From positions 1 through 29,633 of IMG/VR virus record IMGVR_UViG_3300046167_000320: a stretch of DNA of 29,633 nt; one strand, written 5' to 3'. Shown here in pieces: positions 1-6,784 of this stretch. The position numbers and the translations under genes are program-made. The stretch comes from a virus. How positions within the stretch are numbered: the first letter of the stretch is position 1; each line of letters starts with the position of its first letter. The notes under the pieces are model-generated. The model was not told the DNA's origin, made no database searches, and saw only the letters and a list, made by a program, of their open reading frames with translations.

Positions 1-1
1 T

Positions 2-292
2 GAAGCCTTTGTAGCTCTTCGGGATGAGCCCTTTCCCTTTGCTCGCTTCACCGAGTCAAACATCCGTAGCAACTGGAAGTTTGTCAGGGAGGCACTCAAC
101 GAAACCGACCCAGAGTTTGTGTTCTACCTTACTCGACACACATGTGCTTCCCGTCTGGTGCAGCGCAAGGTGGAACTCTACACCGTCAAGGAGTGGATGG
201 GTCACAAGACTTACGAGATGACCATGCGATATGCTAAATTATCTCCCAGAAATATGCTTGACGCGGTGGAGGCACTGCAACAAGCTCTCTAA
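2..292 (+). CDS. int: Phage tyrosine-recombinase integrase, C-terminal part (5' end cut by window)
   Basis: The last 96 residues of a tyrosine integrase are visible; the reading frame runs into the window edge, so the start is missing. Counting from the first complete codon, box II is present as TRHTCASRLV (R45, H46; the position of the usual HxxR histidine is a tyrosine), box III is WMGHK (G67, H68), and the nucleophile is Y77 in TMRYAKLSP. This arrangement is diagnostic of phage integrases that catalyse attP x attB recombination by a 3'-phosphotyrosine intermediate. About 1.25 kb downstream lies a tRNA-derived core flanked by repeats that fits its attachment site. Integrase upstream of a T7-like RNA polymerase is known from temperate-type marine T7-like podoviruses. 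Confidence 0.93.
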   Translation, partial: EAFVALRDEPFPFARFTESNIRSNWKFVREALNETDPEFVFYLTRHTCASRLVQRKVELYTVKEWMGHKTYEMTMRYAKLSPRNMLDAVEALQQAL

Positions 293-322
293 ATCACACC
301 AATAATACACCTAATCCTTACT

Positions 323-805
323 ATGAAATACAAACTACTACTGGCTCTCGTGGCCCTCTCAAACGTGGCATCCGCTTCCGCGTTCAACATTAACTCGGGT
401 GTGCTATCCAACACTCCCGACGTAGCCTTCAACGGTGGTTCCTCCATGGTTCGCTTTACTGATGGTAACTTCTTTAGGATGCAAGGCTTCGGCGACCGCG
501 TAGAGCTGCAGAGCTTATCTACTATGGACTGGTCGTTCGACGTTAAGGTTATCTATCCTAGCATGTTGCCGCTCGCGGACATTCACAACATCACGGAAAG
601 CGACATCAAGACTATCGTGGCCACCGCGAGGCACGACAACATGACTCAGTATTCTATTGGCGTCATTAAGTATCTAAAGAACGGACGCTTGCGTCTCCGC
701 GTTGTTTCCGCTCACGTCATACCAGAGCCAGAGACCTTTGCTTTAATCGCAGGACTGGTAGCTTTCACAGCTATCGCCCTAAAACGTCGCAGAGTTGCGG
801 CTTAA
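323..805 (+). CDS. Secreted PEP-CTERM (exosortase-sorted) protein encoded by the phage
   Basis: 160 residues. Residues 1-20 form a Sec signal peptide (K2/K4, hydrophobic LLLALVAL core, ASASA cleavage site). The C-terminus is a complete PEP-CTERM sorting signal: P134-E135-P136, a hydrophobic helix about 139-153, then K154-R155-R156-R157. In established systems exosortase recognises the PEP motif in the inner membrane, cuts near it, and the protein goes to the cell surface or exopolysaccharide matrix. The central ~110 residues are not a family I recognise and look beta-rich. The gene lies between int and attP, a lysogenic-conversion position. The start is the ATG after CCTTACT; no Shine-Dalgarno is visible. 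No exosortase gene is in the window, so the host machinery would be needed. Topology and sorting motif are clear; function is unknown. Confidence 0.9.
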   Translation: MKYKLLLALVALSNVASASAFNINSGVLSNTPDVAFNGGSSMVRFTDGNFFRMQGFGDRVELQSLSTMDWSFDVKVIYPSMLPLADIHNITESDIKTIVATARHDNMTQYSIGVIKYLKNGRLRLRVVSAHVIPEPETFALIAGLVAFTAIALKRRRVAA

Positions 806-841
806 CCAACAAACAATAACAACCAATAACACACATAAACT

Positions 842-1024
842 ATGAAAAACATAAACACAGAAAAACTAATTCAATACATTAACGACTGGGCAGAAGAATC
901 AGAGGAACAAGCCGATAAGTGGGGTGCCGATGGTCATTTTTCGGAATCCTATAAAGCTGAAGTGATCGCTGAGTTCTTAAGGGAAGACCTTGTGCGAGGT
1001 ATCGAGATGGACTTAGTCAAGTAA
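842..1024 (+). CDS. Small acidic protein of unknown function
   Basis: 60 residues, acidic, predicted almost wholly helical, no cysteines, no signal peptide or membrane segment. I do not recognise a family. It starts 36 bp after the PEP-CTERM gene and is preceded by AACACACATAAACT directly before the ATG, a leader nearly identical to that of the next small ORF and to those of the polymerase and exonuclease genes. The shared leader argues that it is translated. It belongs to the int-to-attP cassette of small genes. Role unknown; an early host-takeover or lysogeny-control peptide is possible but unsupported. Confidence 0.6.
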   Translation: MKNINTEKLIQYINDWAEESEEQADKWGADGHFSESYKAEVIAEFLREDLVRGIEMDLVK

Positions 1025-1048
1025 CCACTAACACACATAAGCCTTACT

Positions 1049-1225
1049 ATGAAATCCGCACCAACGTTATTCAAACCTACGGAAGTCCAGCTGCTCACAA
1101 GCGGTCTCAACTCTATGACTAAAGCTTGTGAAGCACAGGAGCTTCTCATTAAAAAGATGGAGGAGGACATAGCCGAGCTAAGAGCGAAGCTAACTCCTGT
1201 GGGTGAATATTCTCCCGACCAATAA
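1049..1225 (+). CDS. Small coiled-coil-like protein of unknown function
   Basis: 58 residues from the ATG following AACACACATAAGCCTTACT. Residues about 24-48 look like a charged amphipathic helix (EAQELLIKKMEEDIAELRAK), a likely coiled coil; the ends are short and polar. No recognised family. It begins 24 bp after the preceding small gene and ends 10 bp before the next start, so these genes form a tight run between int and attP. The leader matches that of the preceding gene almost exactly, which supports a real start. Confidence is limited by the short length. Confidence 0.5.
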   Translation: MKSAPTLFKPTEVQLLTSGLNSMTKACEAQELLIKKMEEDIAELRAKLTPVGEYSPDQ

Positions 1226-1235
1226 CTCATACACT

Positions 1236-1436
1236 ATGAAATACACCTGCACACTAGAAATGGACAACGAGCAAGAGGAACGCTGCCGCGTCGCCGTTGC
1301 TTTTAACGCTGACGCCTTCAAACGATTCGGAGGATTCACTTCAATACACTCGGACAACCCTCTTTATTACGATGATCTGCATTACTTGGAGCAGTTTGTA
1401 ATGATGGAGAAGGATAAATGGGTGACAAATCGGTGA
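1236..1436 (+). CDS. Small protein of unknown function ending inside the attP-arm repeats
   Basis: 66 residues from the ATG at 1236. A GTG in the same frame at 1203 would overlap the preceding gene, and the ACTATGAAA context matches the other starts here, so the ATG is preferred. It is acidic, with one pair of closely spaced basic residues and aromatic-rich segments (YYDDLHYLEQF). No family recognised. Its last codons (WVTNR and the stop) are formed by the first two copies of the GGTGACAAA repeat, so the gene runs into the left arm of the candidate attP. Confidence 0.5.
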   Translation: MKYTCTLEMDNEQEERCRVAVAFNADAFKRFGGFTSIHSDNPLYYDDLHYLEQFVMMEKDKWVTNR

Positions 1437-1470
1437 CAAACTGTGGCTTTGGTGACAAATGGCGACGAAT
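1421..1470 (+). repeat. Left cluster of direct repeats, candidate integrase arm-type sites (P arm)
   Basis: GGTGACAAA occurs at 1421, 1432 and 1451, followed by a degenerate copy GGCGACGAA at 1461. All are in the same orientation, with spacings of 11, 19 and 10 bp, close to one or two helical turns. The cluster ends about 70 bp from the tRNA-derived core and mirrors the cluster at 1671-1710. Lambda-type integrases use such arm-type repeats for their N-terminal DNA-binding domain; assignment to that role here is inference from placement. Confidence 0.72.
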
Positions 1471-1541
1471 CTAACCCTAAATGAGAACATTCCGTAAACT
1501 TGACAAAACACCGAATAAGTCTTTTAATTCAGAGACTTAAG

Positions 1542-1605
1542 TGGTGCCCAAGGAGAGAATCGAACTCTCACGCCATTGCTGGCGGGGGATTTTGAATCCA
1601 CGGGA
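1542..1605 (-). other. Candidate attP core: 3' part of a tRNA-Leu(CAA) gene without its 5' half
   Basis: Read on the minus strand, from about 1601 down to 1542, the sequence folds as the 3' part of a tRNA-Leu. It has an anticodon loop TTCAAAA (CAA anticodon at 1594-1592), a stem with one T-C mismatch, a long variable arm CGCCA/TGGCG with loop GCAA, a perfect T-arm (GAGAG, TTCGATT, CTCTC), the acceptor 3' strand CTTGGGC and an encoded ACCA. The matching 5' acceptor strand and D-arm are absent upstream, so this is not a working tRNA gene. It is the kind of fragment that restores a host tRNA after integration. Integrase-bearing T7-like cyanophages are known to carry a tRNA-Leu fragment as attP. 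Confidence 0.85.
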
Positions 1606-1670
1606 TTTCCTAGACTCAAGACAACTCACTGAAAATACTACAATAATTACAAATACTTATCCCCAGTAAA

Positions 1671-1710
1671 GGTGACAACGCTCTAGCGGCGGTGACAAAC
1701 TGGTGACAAA
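1671..1710 (+). repeat. Right cluster of direct repeats, candidate integrase arm-type sites (P' arm)
   Basis: GGTGACAAC at 1671 and GGTGACAAA at 1691 and 1702, spaced 20 and 11 bp apart. This reverses the left cluster's 11/19 spacing while keeping the same sequence orientation. The cluster begins about 65 bp from the tRNA fragment and ends 10 bp before the RNA polymerase ATG, so integrase bound here could also affect expression of the polymerase gene (inference). Confidence 0.72.
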
Positions 1711-1720
1711 TTCTTCAACT

Positions 1721-2809
1721 ATGGACACACTGACACAAGACGAACTGAACAACGATATGACCACTGTAGGTGTAGGCCGCTACCGTAATAAGGTAGAGGG
1801 AGCCCAAGCCAGAGGCATGGAGTCTGAAACGTCCTATGGTCAGCGACTCATACGCGGAGCTTTGCCAGCTTATATCAAAGCTATCGATGAAGTGAAAGAC
1901 AAATGGCGGGGCTACAAGAATAACGCTCAGTGGCAGCTAGACCTCCTAGAAATATCCTCGGACAAGATTGGGTTCCTAGTAATCCGCACTGTCCTCGACC
2001 AACTAACTAAGAACTCTAAGATGACGGCGTTGTGCACCAAGGTGGGCAATGTTCTCGATTACCAGAGACGCTCGGAGTTCCTTGTTCGTAACAACCCCAA
2101 AGGTGAAGGGATTGTTCTAGGGGCTACCCGTAAGCGCGGCTGGCAAGCGACCAAGAACCACATCCGTGTTAGCACTAAGCACGAGGTAGAGAAGGGCTTG
2201 ATGGAAGATACCCATTCTTGGACACGCCGAGACATAGCCACATCTGGATTGAACCTTGTAGAGCTCCTTAGGGACGTCACAGGGATCATTGAGTATCGCT
2301 TCATTACAGATACGGGACGCAGGAACCCTACACGCTACGTCACAGCCTCCTCAGAGACCTTAAAGTGGATTGATGAGTTCAACTATCACAAGGAAATCAT
2401 AAGCCCCTTCTGGCTCCCTACAGTGGATACACCAATGGAGTGGAAGAACGTATGGGAGGGAGGATATAAGACAGATGATACCTCTCTCCCTAAGCTTCCT
2501 TTCATTAAGTCAACCAACATGGACTTACTCCGAGGCATCGAGGGTAAACTCGACGAGCCCATGGAGGCTTGTAATCTTATCCAGCAAACACCTTGGAGGA
2601 TTAACGAGGACGTTCTCCAGACCATGCAGTGGGCTTGGAAGAACTCAGTAAAGGTAGGAGGACTACCCAGCCGTGATGACGAGGTGATGCCCGACATCCC
2701 CGATGACTTCCACGAAAACAAAAAGAGCAACCTTCAGTGGCGCACGATGGCCTCTGGTGTTCACAAGCGTAACATGGGGACGCGCTCAAGACGCCTACTG
2801 GTAGCCTAA
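1721..2809 (+). CDS. T7-like single-subunit RNA polymerase, N-terminal segment
   Basis: The N-terminal and thumb/palm-entry part of a T7 gp1-type DNA-dependent RNA polymerase, which transcribes the middle and late phage genes. The ATG at 1721 is preferred over an in-frame GTG at 1703 that lies inside the attP repeat. The segment ends with the conserved VHKRN block that precedes the DxRGR region. The frame then breaks at 2804-2807: dropping one C of GTAGCCTAAG lets it continue as VAKVLYLAEKLKVSQ. The repaired gene (1721-4141, three +1 breaks) would give about 805 residues, against 883 in T7. It directly follows the attP arm repeats. Confidence 0.9.
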   Translation: MDTLTQDELNNDMTTVGVGRYRNKVEGAQARGMESETSYGQRLIRGALPAYIKAIDEVKDKWRGYKNNAQWQLDLLEISSDKIGFLVIRTVLDQLTKNSKMTALCTKVGNVLDYQRRSEFLVRNNPKGEGIVLGATRKRGWQATKNHIRVSTKHEVEKGLMEDTHSWTRRDIATSGLNLVELLRDVTGIIEYRFITDTGRRNPTRYVTASSETLKWIDEFNYHKEIISPFWLPTVDTPMEWKNVWEGGYKTDDTSLPKLPFIKSTNMDLLRGIEGKLDEPMEACNLIQQTPWRINEDVLQTMQWAWKNSVKVGGLPSRDDEVMPDIPDDFHENKKSNLQWRTMASGVHKRNMGTRSRRLLVA

Positions 2810-2847
2810 GGTGCTTTACTTAGCAGAGAAGCTTAAGGTTAGTCAGG

Positions 2848-3852
2848 TTCTTCTATCCGTCACATTGTGACTTCCGAGGTCGGGTTTATAACATCCCCGC
2901 TTTCCTAGGTATCCAAGGCCCTGACATGTGTCGTGGGTTACTTAAGTTTGCTAGACCTCAACGTATCAAGACAGCAACAGACCGCAAGTGGTTAGGCATT
3001 CAAGGTGCTAACACTTGGGGCTACGATAAAGTCACACTCGACGAACGCGCTGAGTGGGCTGAGAACTTTTCCAAGGACGCTATCCGCATCGCAGCTAACC
3101 CTACCAAGGAGTTACTATGGACAGAAGCGGGTGACCCTTGGCAATTCCTTGCGTGGTGCTTTGAATGGGCAACGCTACAGAACACGGGTAAGCTAGATAC
3201 CTTTCTCCCAGTGAATATGGATGCCACCAATAACGGCCTTCAGATTCTCTCTATGCTTACCCGTGACCCTTACGGGATGACTGCTACGAATGTGTTACCT
3301 ACTGACACACCAGCAGACATCTACGGAGTGGTCGCAAAGCAAGCGGAGATCATCCTGAAGCAACAAGCAAGCGAGGGGGACGCTATTGCGAACGCTTGGG
3401 TAAACTTTGGGATCGACCGTAAGACAACCAAGCGCCCCGTCATGTGCTACTCGTATGGACTGACTGAATACAGCAATCGTCTATACATCACCGAGTGGTA
3501 TGAAGACCAGATACACGGCGAAGGACGGACAAGACCTTTTGACGATAAAGAGAAGTATCTAGCCGTTCACATTTTGGCGAAGGCGGTATGGAAAGGCATC
3601 GAGAGCGTCCTAGAGAAACCAAAGGAATGTATGAAGTGGTTCCAAGACTGTGCTTCGATACTTACCGAGGCTGAGTTGCCCGTGTCTTGGGTGACTCCTA
3701 GTGGCTTCCCTGTGCACCAAGAGTATTTCAACTTCACAAGTAAGAACATCAAGACTTGGATTAGCGGAACAGCTACTCACATTCGTTTCCGTGAGAACGA
3801 CGATAAGCTTTCCAAGGTTCGCCAACGCAACGGAGTGAGCCCTAACTTTGTT
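2848..3852 (+). CDS. T7-like RNA polymerase, central catalytic segment
   Basis: Same polymerase in a second frame. Coding resumes as FFYPSHCDFRGRVYN (the YPxxxDxRGRxY motif) just after a GG at 2846-2847 that needs one base removed. The segment holds the palm motif with catalytic Asp in VNMDATNNGLQ (T7 D537 equivalent) and the fingers O-helix region KTTKRPVMCYSYG (T7 K631/Y639 region). It also carries a TPSGFPVHQEY block like T7 TPDGFPVWQEY. An ATG-initiated reading would begin only at 2926, inside the conserved core, so this is not a separate gene. It ends at GVSPNFV, where CC at 3853-3854 breaks the frame again. Confidence 0.88.
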
Positions 3853-3853
3853 C

Positions 3854-4141
3854 CACTCACTAGATGCTGCGGCTCTTCACAAGACAGTCATCAAAGCAAA
3901 CGAGGAGGAAGGTATTTATGACTTTGCATTTATCCATGACAGCTACGGAACCCACGCCACAGGATGTGAAGTTCTAAGTAAATGTTTAAGAGATGTATTT
4001 ATTTCTACTTTTAGTGTTGACCTCTTACGGGATTGGAAACATCAATTAGAACAGCAGTCGGGATTAGAGCTTCCCGAGCCGCCAGAATATGGCACTGCTG
4101 ACATCTCCAAAATCAAAGATAGCACATATTTCTTCAGTTAG
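3854..4141 (+). CDS. T7-like RNA polymerase, C-terminal segment
   Basis: The last ~95 residues of the polymerase, back in the starting frame after the third +1 break. It opens as HSLDAAALHKTV, matching T7 HSQDGSHLRKTV, and contains the second catalytic aspartate in FIHDSYGTHA (T7 D812 in HDSFGT). The end is short, DSTYFFS, comparable to the FAFA foot of T7 RNAP that reaches into the active site. An ATG at 3848 exists but is internal. A 59-bp gap separates it from the SSB gene. Confidence 0.88.
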   Translation, partial: HSLDAAALHKTVIKANEEEGIYDFAFIHDSYGTHATGCEVLSKCLRDVFISTFSVDLLRDWKHQLEQQSGLELPEPPEYGTADISKIKDSTYFFS

Positions 4142-4200
4142 CATTCTGCTGGCTGATCAGTAACAACCACCGATAACAGGTAATAGTAAGACAAAAAAAA

Positions 4201-4803
4201 ATGAGTAAAATAGTAACAACACCAAAAGGTAAAGCAGTATGGCCACGCATCGACACACCAGACACCAAGTTTGATGAAGATGGCGTTTATAGCTGTAAGC
4301 TCCACGTAAGTGAGGCAGACTTCAAAGCTTTCGAGGCGCTTATTCAGCCGAAGCTTGATGCCGCTTACAAGGACGAGTGCAGTCGCCAAGGTAAAGAGAA
4401 GATCCGCATGGCAGCGTCTTCGCCTCTCCGTATTAACGATGAAGGTGATCACGAGATCTATGCGAAACAAAAGGCTAAGGTTCATACCAAGTCTAAGGGA
4501 ACATTAGAGTTCTCTATCACAGCAGTAGATAGCCAAGGTAAGAAGATCGACATGCCTAAGATTGGCAGCGGTTCTACCCTCAAGATGGCAGTCGAAGTAA
4601 ACACTTGGTTCGTTCCAAGTCAGGGCTTCGGTTACACCTTGCGTCTCCGCGCAGTCCAAGTGCTCGACCTTATCGAGTATGGTGGCGGTGATAGCTCCTT
4701 CGGCTTTGGTGCTGAAGCAGACGGCTACGTAGGTAGCGGTGAATCCCTAAGTGATGCCTTCGAAGTAGCTGATGAAGCGGAAACGACCAACGCGCCGTTC
4801 TAA
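4201..4803 (+). CDS. T7 gp2.5-like single-stranded DNA-binding protein
   Basis: 200 residues. It matches the gp2.5/DUF2815-type phage SSB family: N-terminal KGKAVWPRIDTPDTKFD, an OB-fold-like central part, and an acidic glycine-rich tail ending in Phe (NAPF). T7 gp2.5 also ends in an acidic tail with a terminal Phe that binds DNA polymerase and helicase, and that feature is kept here. It coats ssDNA and coordinates the replisome. The start is the ATG after an A-run; no Shine-Dalgarno is visible. Its 3' end overlaps the endonuclease I gene by 32 bp. Confidence 0.9.
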   Translation: MSKIVTTPKGKAVWPRIDTPDTKFDEDGVYSCKLHVSEADFKAFEALIQPKLDAAYKDECSRQGKEKIRMAASSPLRINDEGDHEIYAKQKAKVHTKSKGTLEFSITAVDSQGKKIDMPKIGSGSTLKMAVEVNTWFVPSQGFGYTLRLRAVQVLDLIEYGGGDSSFGFGAEADGYVGSGESLSDAFEVADEAETTNAPF

Positions 4804-5149
4804 GTTTCGCTCGAAGTTCGAAGAGACAGTAGCCTCCGCCTTAAATGCGGCGGGGGTTACCCACTCTTACGAGTCGATGAAACTAGATTACACGAAGGTC
4901 TGCAAATACACGCCAGACTTCGTTTTAGACAATGGAATAATACTGGAGGTAAAGGGCTATTGGATAGCGTCAGACCGAACCAAACACCTGCGAGTAAGGG
5001 AAGCACACCCCGACCTCGACATCCGCTTTGTATTCCAACGAGCATCAAACACACTAAGCAAAAAGAGCAAGACCACCTACGGGGACTGGTGCGACAAACA
5101 CGGGTTCCTCTGGTGCGAGAAAAAGCTCCCACACGAATGGACGATTTAA
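4772..5149 (+). CDS. T7 gp3-like endonuclease I (Holliday-junction resolvase)
   Basis: 125 residues, close in length to T7 endonuclease I (149). The PD-(D/E)XK nuclease residues are in place: E17/E18 in KFEET, D49 in YTPDF, E59 and K61 in LEVKG. They are followed by the family blocks KHLRVREAHPDLDIR and YGDWCDKHG. The enzyme cuts four-way and branched DNA and helps break down host DNA and resolve phage concatemers. The basic N-terminus (KRKRPTRRSK) fits DNA binding. It overlaps the SSB gene by 32 bp and the primase-helicase start by 13 bp, so the three are probably translated as one unit. Confidence 0.92.
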   Translation: MKRKRPTRRSKFRSKFEETVASALNAAGVTHSYESMKLDYTKVCKYTPDFVLDNGIILEVKGYWIASDRTKHLRVREAHPDLDIRFVFQRASNTLSKKSKTTYGDWCDKHGFLWCEKKLPHEWTI

Positions 5150-6258
5150 CGGCGATAGCCACACACCAACCTTGCGATGACTGCGGAAGCAGCGACGCTC
5201 TCACACACAACTCTGACGGAAGCACCAAGTGCTACTCCTGCGGTATCTTTACACCGAACAGAGACAAACAAGACACAACTACACAACACACAAAAATGGA
5301 AAATGTATCACCACTAGGATTCGTAAACGGAAAGTTCATGGAGATTGCCCCACGGGGTATCAATAAAGACACATGCGTAAAGTATGGGTATCAAATCGGG
5401 GAGCTTAACGGTAAGCCCTGTCACGTCGCAAACTACCGCAACCTAGATGGCACTCAGGTAGCTCAGAAGTATCGCTTTGCGGACAAGAGCTTTCACTGCA
5501 ATGGCTCACCTAACTATTTCTTCGGTCAGAACCTCTGGCCTAATGGAGGTAAGAAGCTGGTCATCACTGAAGGTGAGATTGATTGCCTTACTGTTAGCCA
5601 ACTCCAAGGCAACAAGTGGCCAGTCGTATCGCTACCCAGTGGCGCTCAGTCAGCCAAGACAATCTTTAAGAAGCAACTAGAATGGCTATCCTCGTGGGAT
5701 GAAGTCATCGTTATGTTTGATGAAGACAAGGCGGGACGCGAAGCTGCTGAGAGTGTAGCCCACATCCTTCCTGCTGGCACTTGTAAGATCGCTCGGTTGT
5801 CCATGAAAGACCCGAACGAAATGCTTCTAGCTAACAAAGGAGAAGAAGTAATCCAAGCTTTCTGGAACGCTAAGGTATGGCGTCCTGATGACATCGTGGA
5901 TGGCTCTGAGCTTTATGAGCGTCTCACTGTCCCTAAAGAAAACGACAGCATCCCTTATCCTTACTATGGACTTAACTCCCTCACTCACGGTCTCCGCAAA
6001 GGCGAGATTGTTACCTTCTGTGCTGGCTCTGGCATCGGCAAGTCTGCTGTTTGTAAAGAGATTGCGCTACACGTTCTCAAGACTACTGATCGTAAGCTCG
6101 GCTATATTGCCTTGGAAGAGTCTATCGAGCGTACAGCTAACGGTATTATCGGTCTGGAAATGTCTAAGCCGCTACACCTAGAGCCCTTTGAGCCAGACGC
6201 TAAATACAACGAGGCTTACAAAAAGACAGTCGGCTCTGGTCGCTTCTACCTTGTATGA
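5137..6258 (+). CDS. T7 gp4-like primase-helicase, primase domain and helicase N-part
   Basis: The ATG at 5137 is chosen because it gives the zinc-binding module directly: C13-x2-C16 and C32-x2-C35, as in T7 gp4A. The TOPRIM primase motifs follow: ITEGEIDCLTV and VIVMFDEDKAGREAAE. The helicase Walker A is GSGIGKSA, followed by LEESIERTANGIIGL. An internal ATG at 5296 (M54) lies just after the zinc module, where T7 starts the helicase-only gp4B, and carries the same ACAACACACAAAA leader as other genes here. The frame breaks at about 6249-6252; removing one C or T gives FYLYDHW, matching T7 FHLYDSF. The repaired protein (5137-6763) is about 541 residues (T7: 566). Confidence 0.92.
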   Translation: MDDLTAIATHQPCDDCGSSDALTHNSDGSTKCYSCGIFTPNRDKQDTTTQHTKMENVSPLGFVNGKFMEIAPRGINKDTCVKYGYQIGELNGKPCHVANYRNLDGTQVAQKYRFADKSFHCNGSPNYFFGQNLWPNGGKKLVITEGEIDCLTVSQLQGNKWPVVSLPSGAQSAKTIFKKQLEWLSSWDEVIVMFDEDKAGREAAESVAHILPAGTCKIARLSMKDPNEMLLANKGEEVIQAFWNAKVWRPDDIVDGSELYERLTVPKENDSIPYPYYGLNSLTHGLRKGEIVTFCAGSGIGKSAVCKEIALHVLKTTDRKLGYIALEESIERTANGIIGLEMSKPLHLEPFEPDAKYNEAYKKTVGSGRFYLV

Positions 6259-6763
6259 CCACTGGGGTTCCCTAGATAGCGACAACCTACTAGGACACAT
6301 CCGCTACATGGCTAAGGCTATGGATGTAGACTACGTGGTTCTTGATCACCTCTCTATCATCGTATCTGGTATGGGTGATGGCGACGAGCGTCGTATGATC
6401 GACAACACAATGACCAAGCTACGTGCTCTTGTAGAAGAGACTAAGATTGGTGTTGTTCTTGTTAGTCACCTCAAGCGTCCTGAAGGTAAGGGACACGAGG
6501 AAGGTGCAGCGACATCCCTAGCACAACTACGAGGCTCTGCCGCTATCGCTCAGTTGTCCGATATGTGCATCGGCTTAGAGCGTAACCAGCAAGACATCGA
6601 GAACAAGAACAGGACAACACTGCGTGTCCTTAAGAACCGATTCAGCGGTGAGACAGGCGTAGCTTGTAACCTGCTTTACGATAAAGAGACCTGCCGTCTC
6701 TCAGAGGATACTAACCCTCTCTTTGAGGACACCGACGATGTCACAGCAGGCTTCGGACACTAA
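6254..6763 (+). CDS. T7 gp4-like primase-helicase, C-terminal helicase segment
   Basis: Continuation of the helicase in the next frame. It carries Walker B (YVVLDHLSIIV), the GDGDERRMIDNTMTKLR block, motif H4 region VVLVSHLKRP with KGHEEG, and LRGSAAIAQLSD followed by IGLERNQQ, all directly alignable with T7 gp4. The acidic C-terminal tail (LFEDTDDVTAGFGH) corresponds to the tail T7 helicase uses to dock DNA polymerase. An ATG at 6188 in this frame is upstream of the true join and is not a real start. Confidence 0.9.
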   Translation, partial: YDHWGSLDSDNLLGHIRYMAKAMDVDYVVLDHLSIIVSGMGDGDERRMIDNTMTKLRALVEETKIGVVLVSHLKRPEGKGHEEGAATSLAQLRGSAAIAQLSDMCIGLERNQQDIENKNRTTLRVLKNRFSGETGVACNLLYDKETCRLSEDTNPLFEDTDDVTAGFGH

Positions 6764-6784
6764 TCACACAAAACAAAGGAGTAT

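Noticed and set aside
1542-1605. A functional phage-encoded tRNA-Leu
   Set aside because: The 5' acceptor strand and D-arm are absent upstream on the minus strand; only the part from the anticodon arm to CCA is present.
1421-1710. Iteron-type replication origin or CRISPR-like array
   Set aside because: Repeats are only 9-10 bp, split into two clusters around a tRNA-derived core and beside an integrase gene, which fits attP arms better; there are no regular spacers.
1721-4141. RNA polymerase as a decayed pseudogene
   Set aside because: All catalytic blocks are intact and three +1 indels sum to a restored frame with no nonsense substitutions; gp4 and gp5 show the same type of lesion, so data error is more likely than decay.
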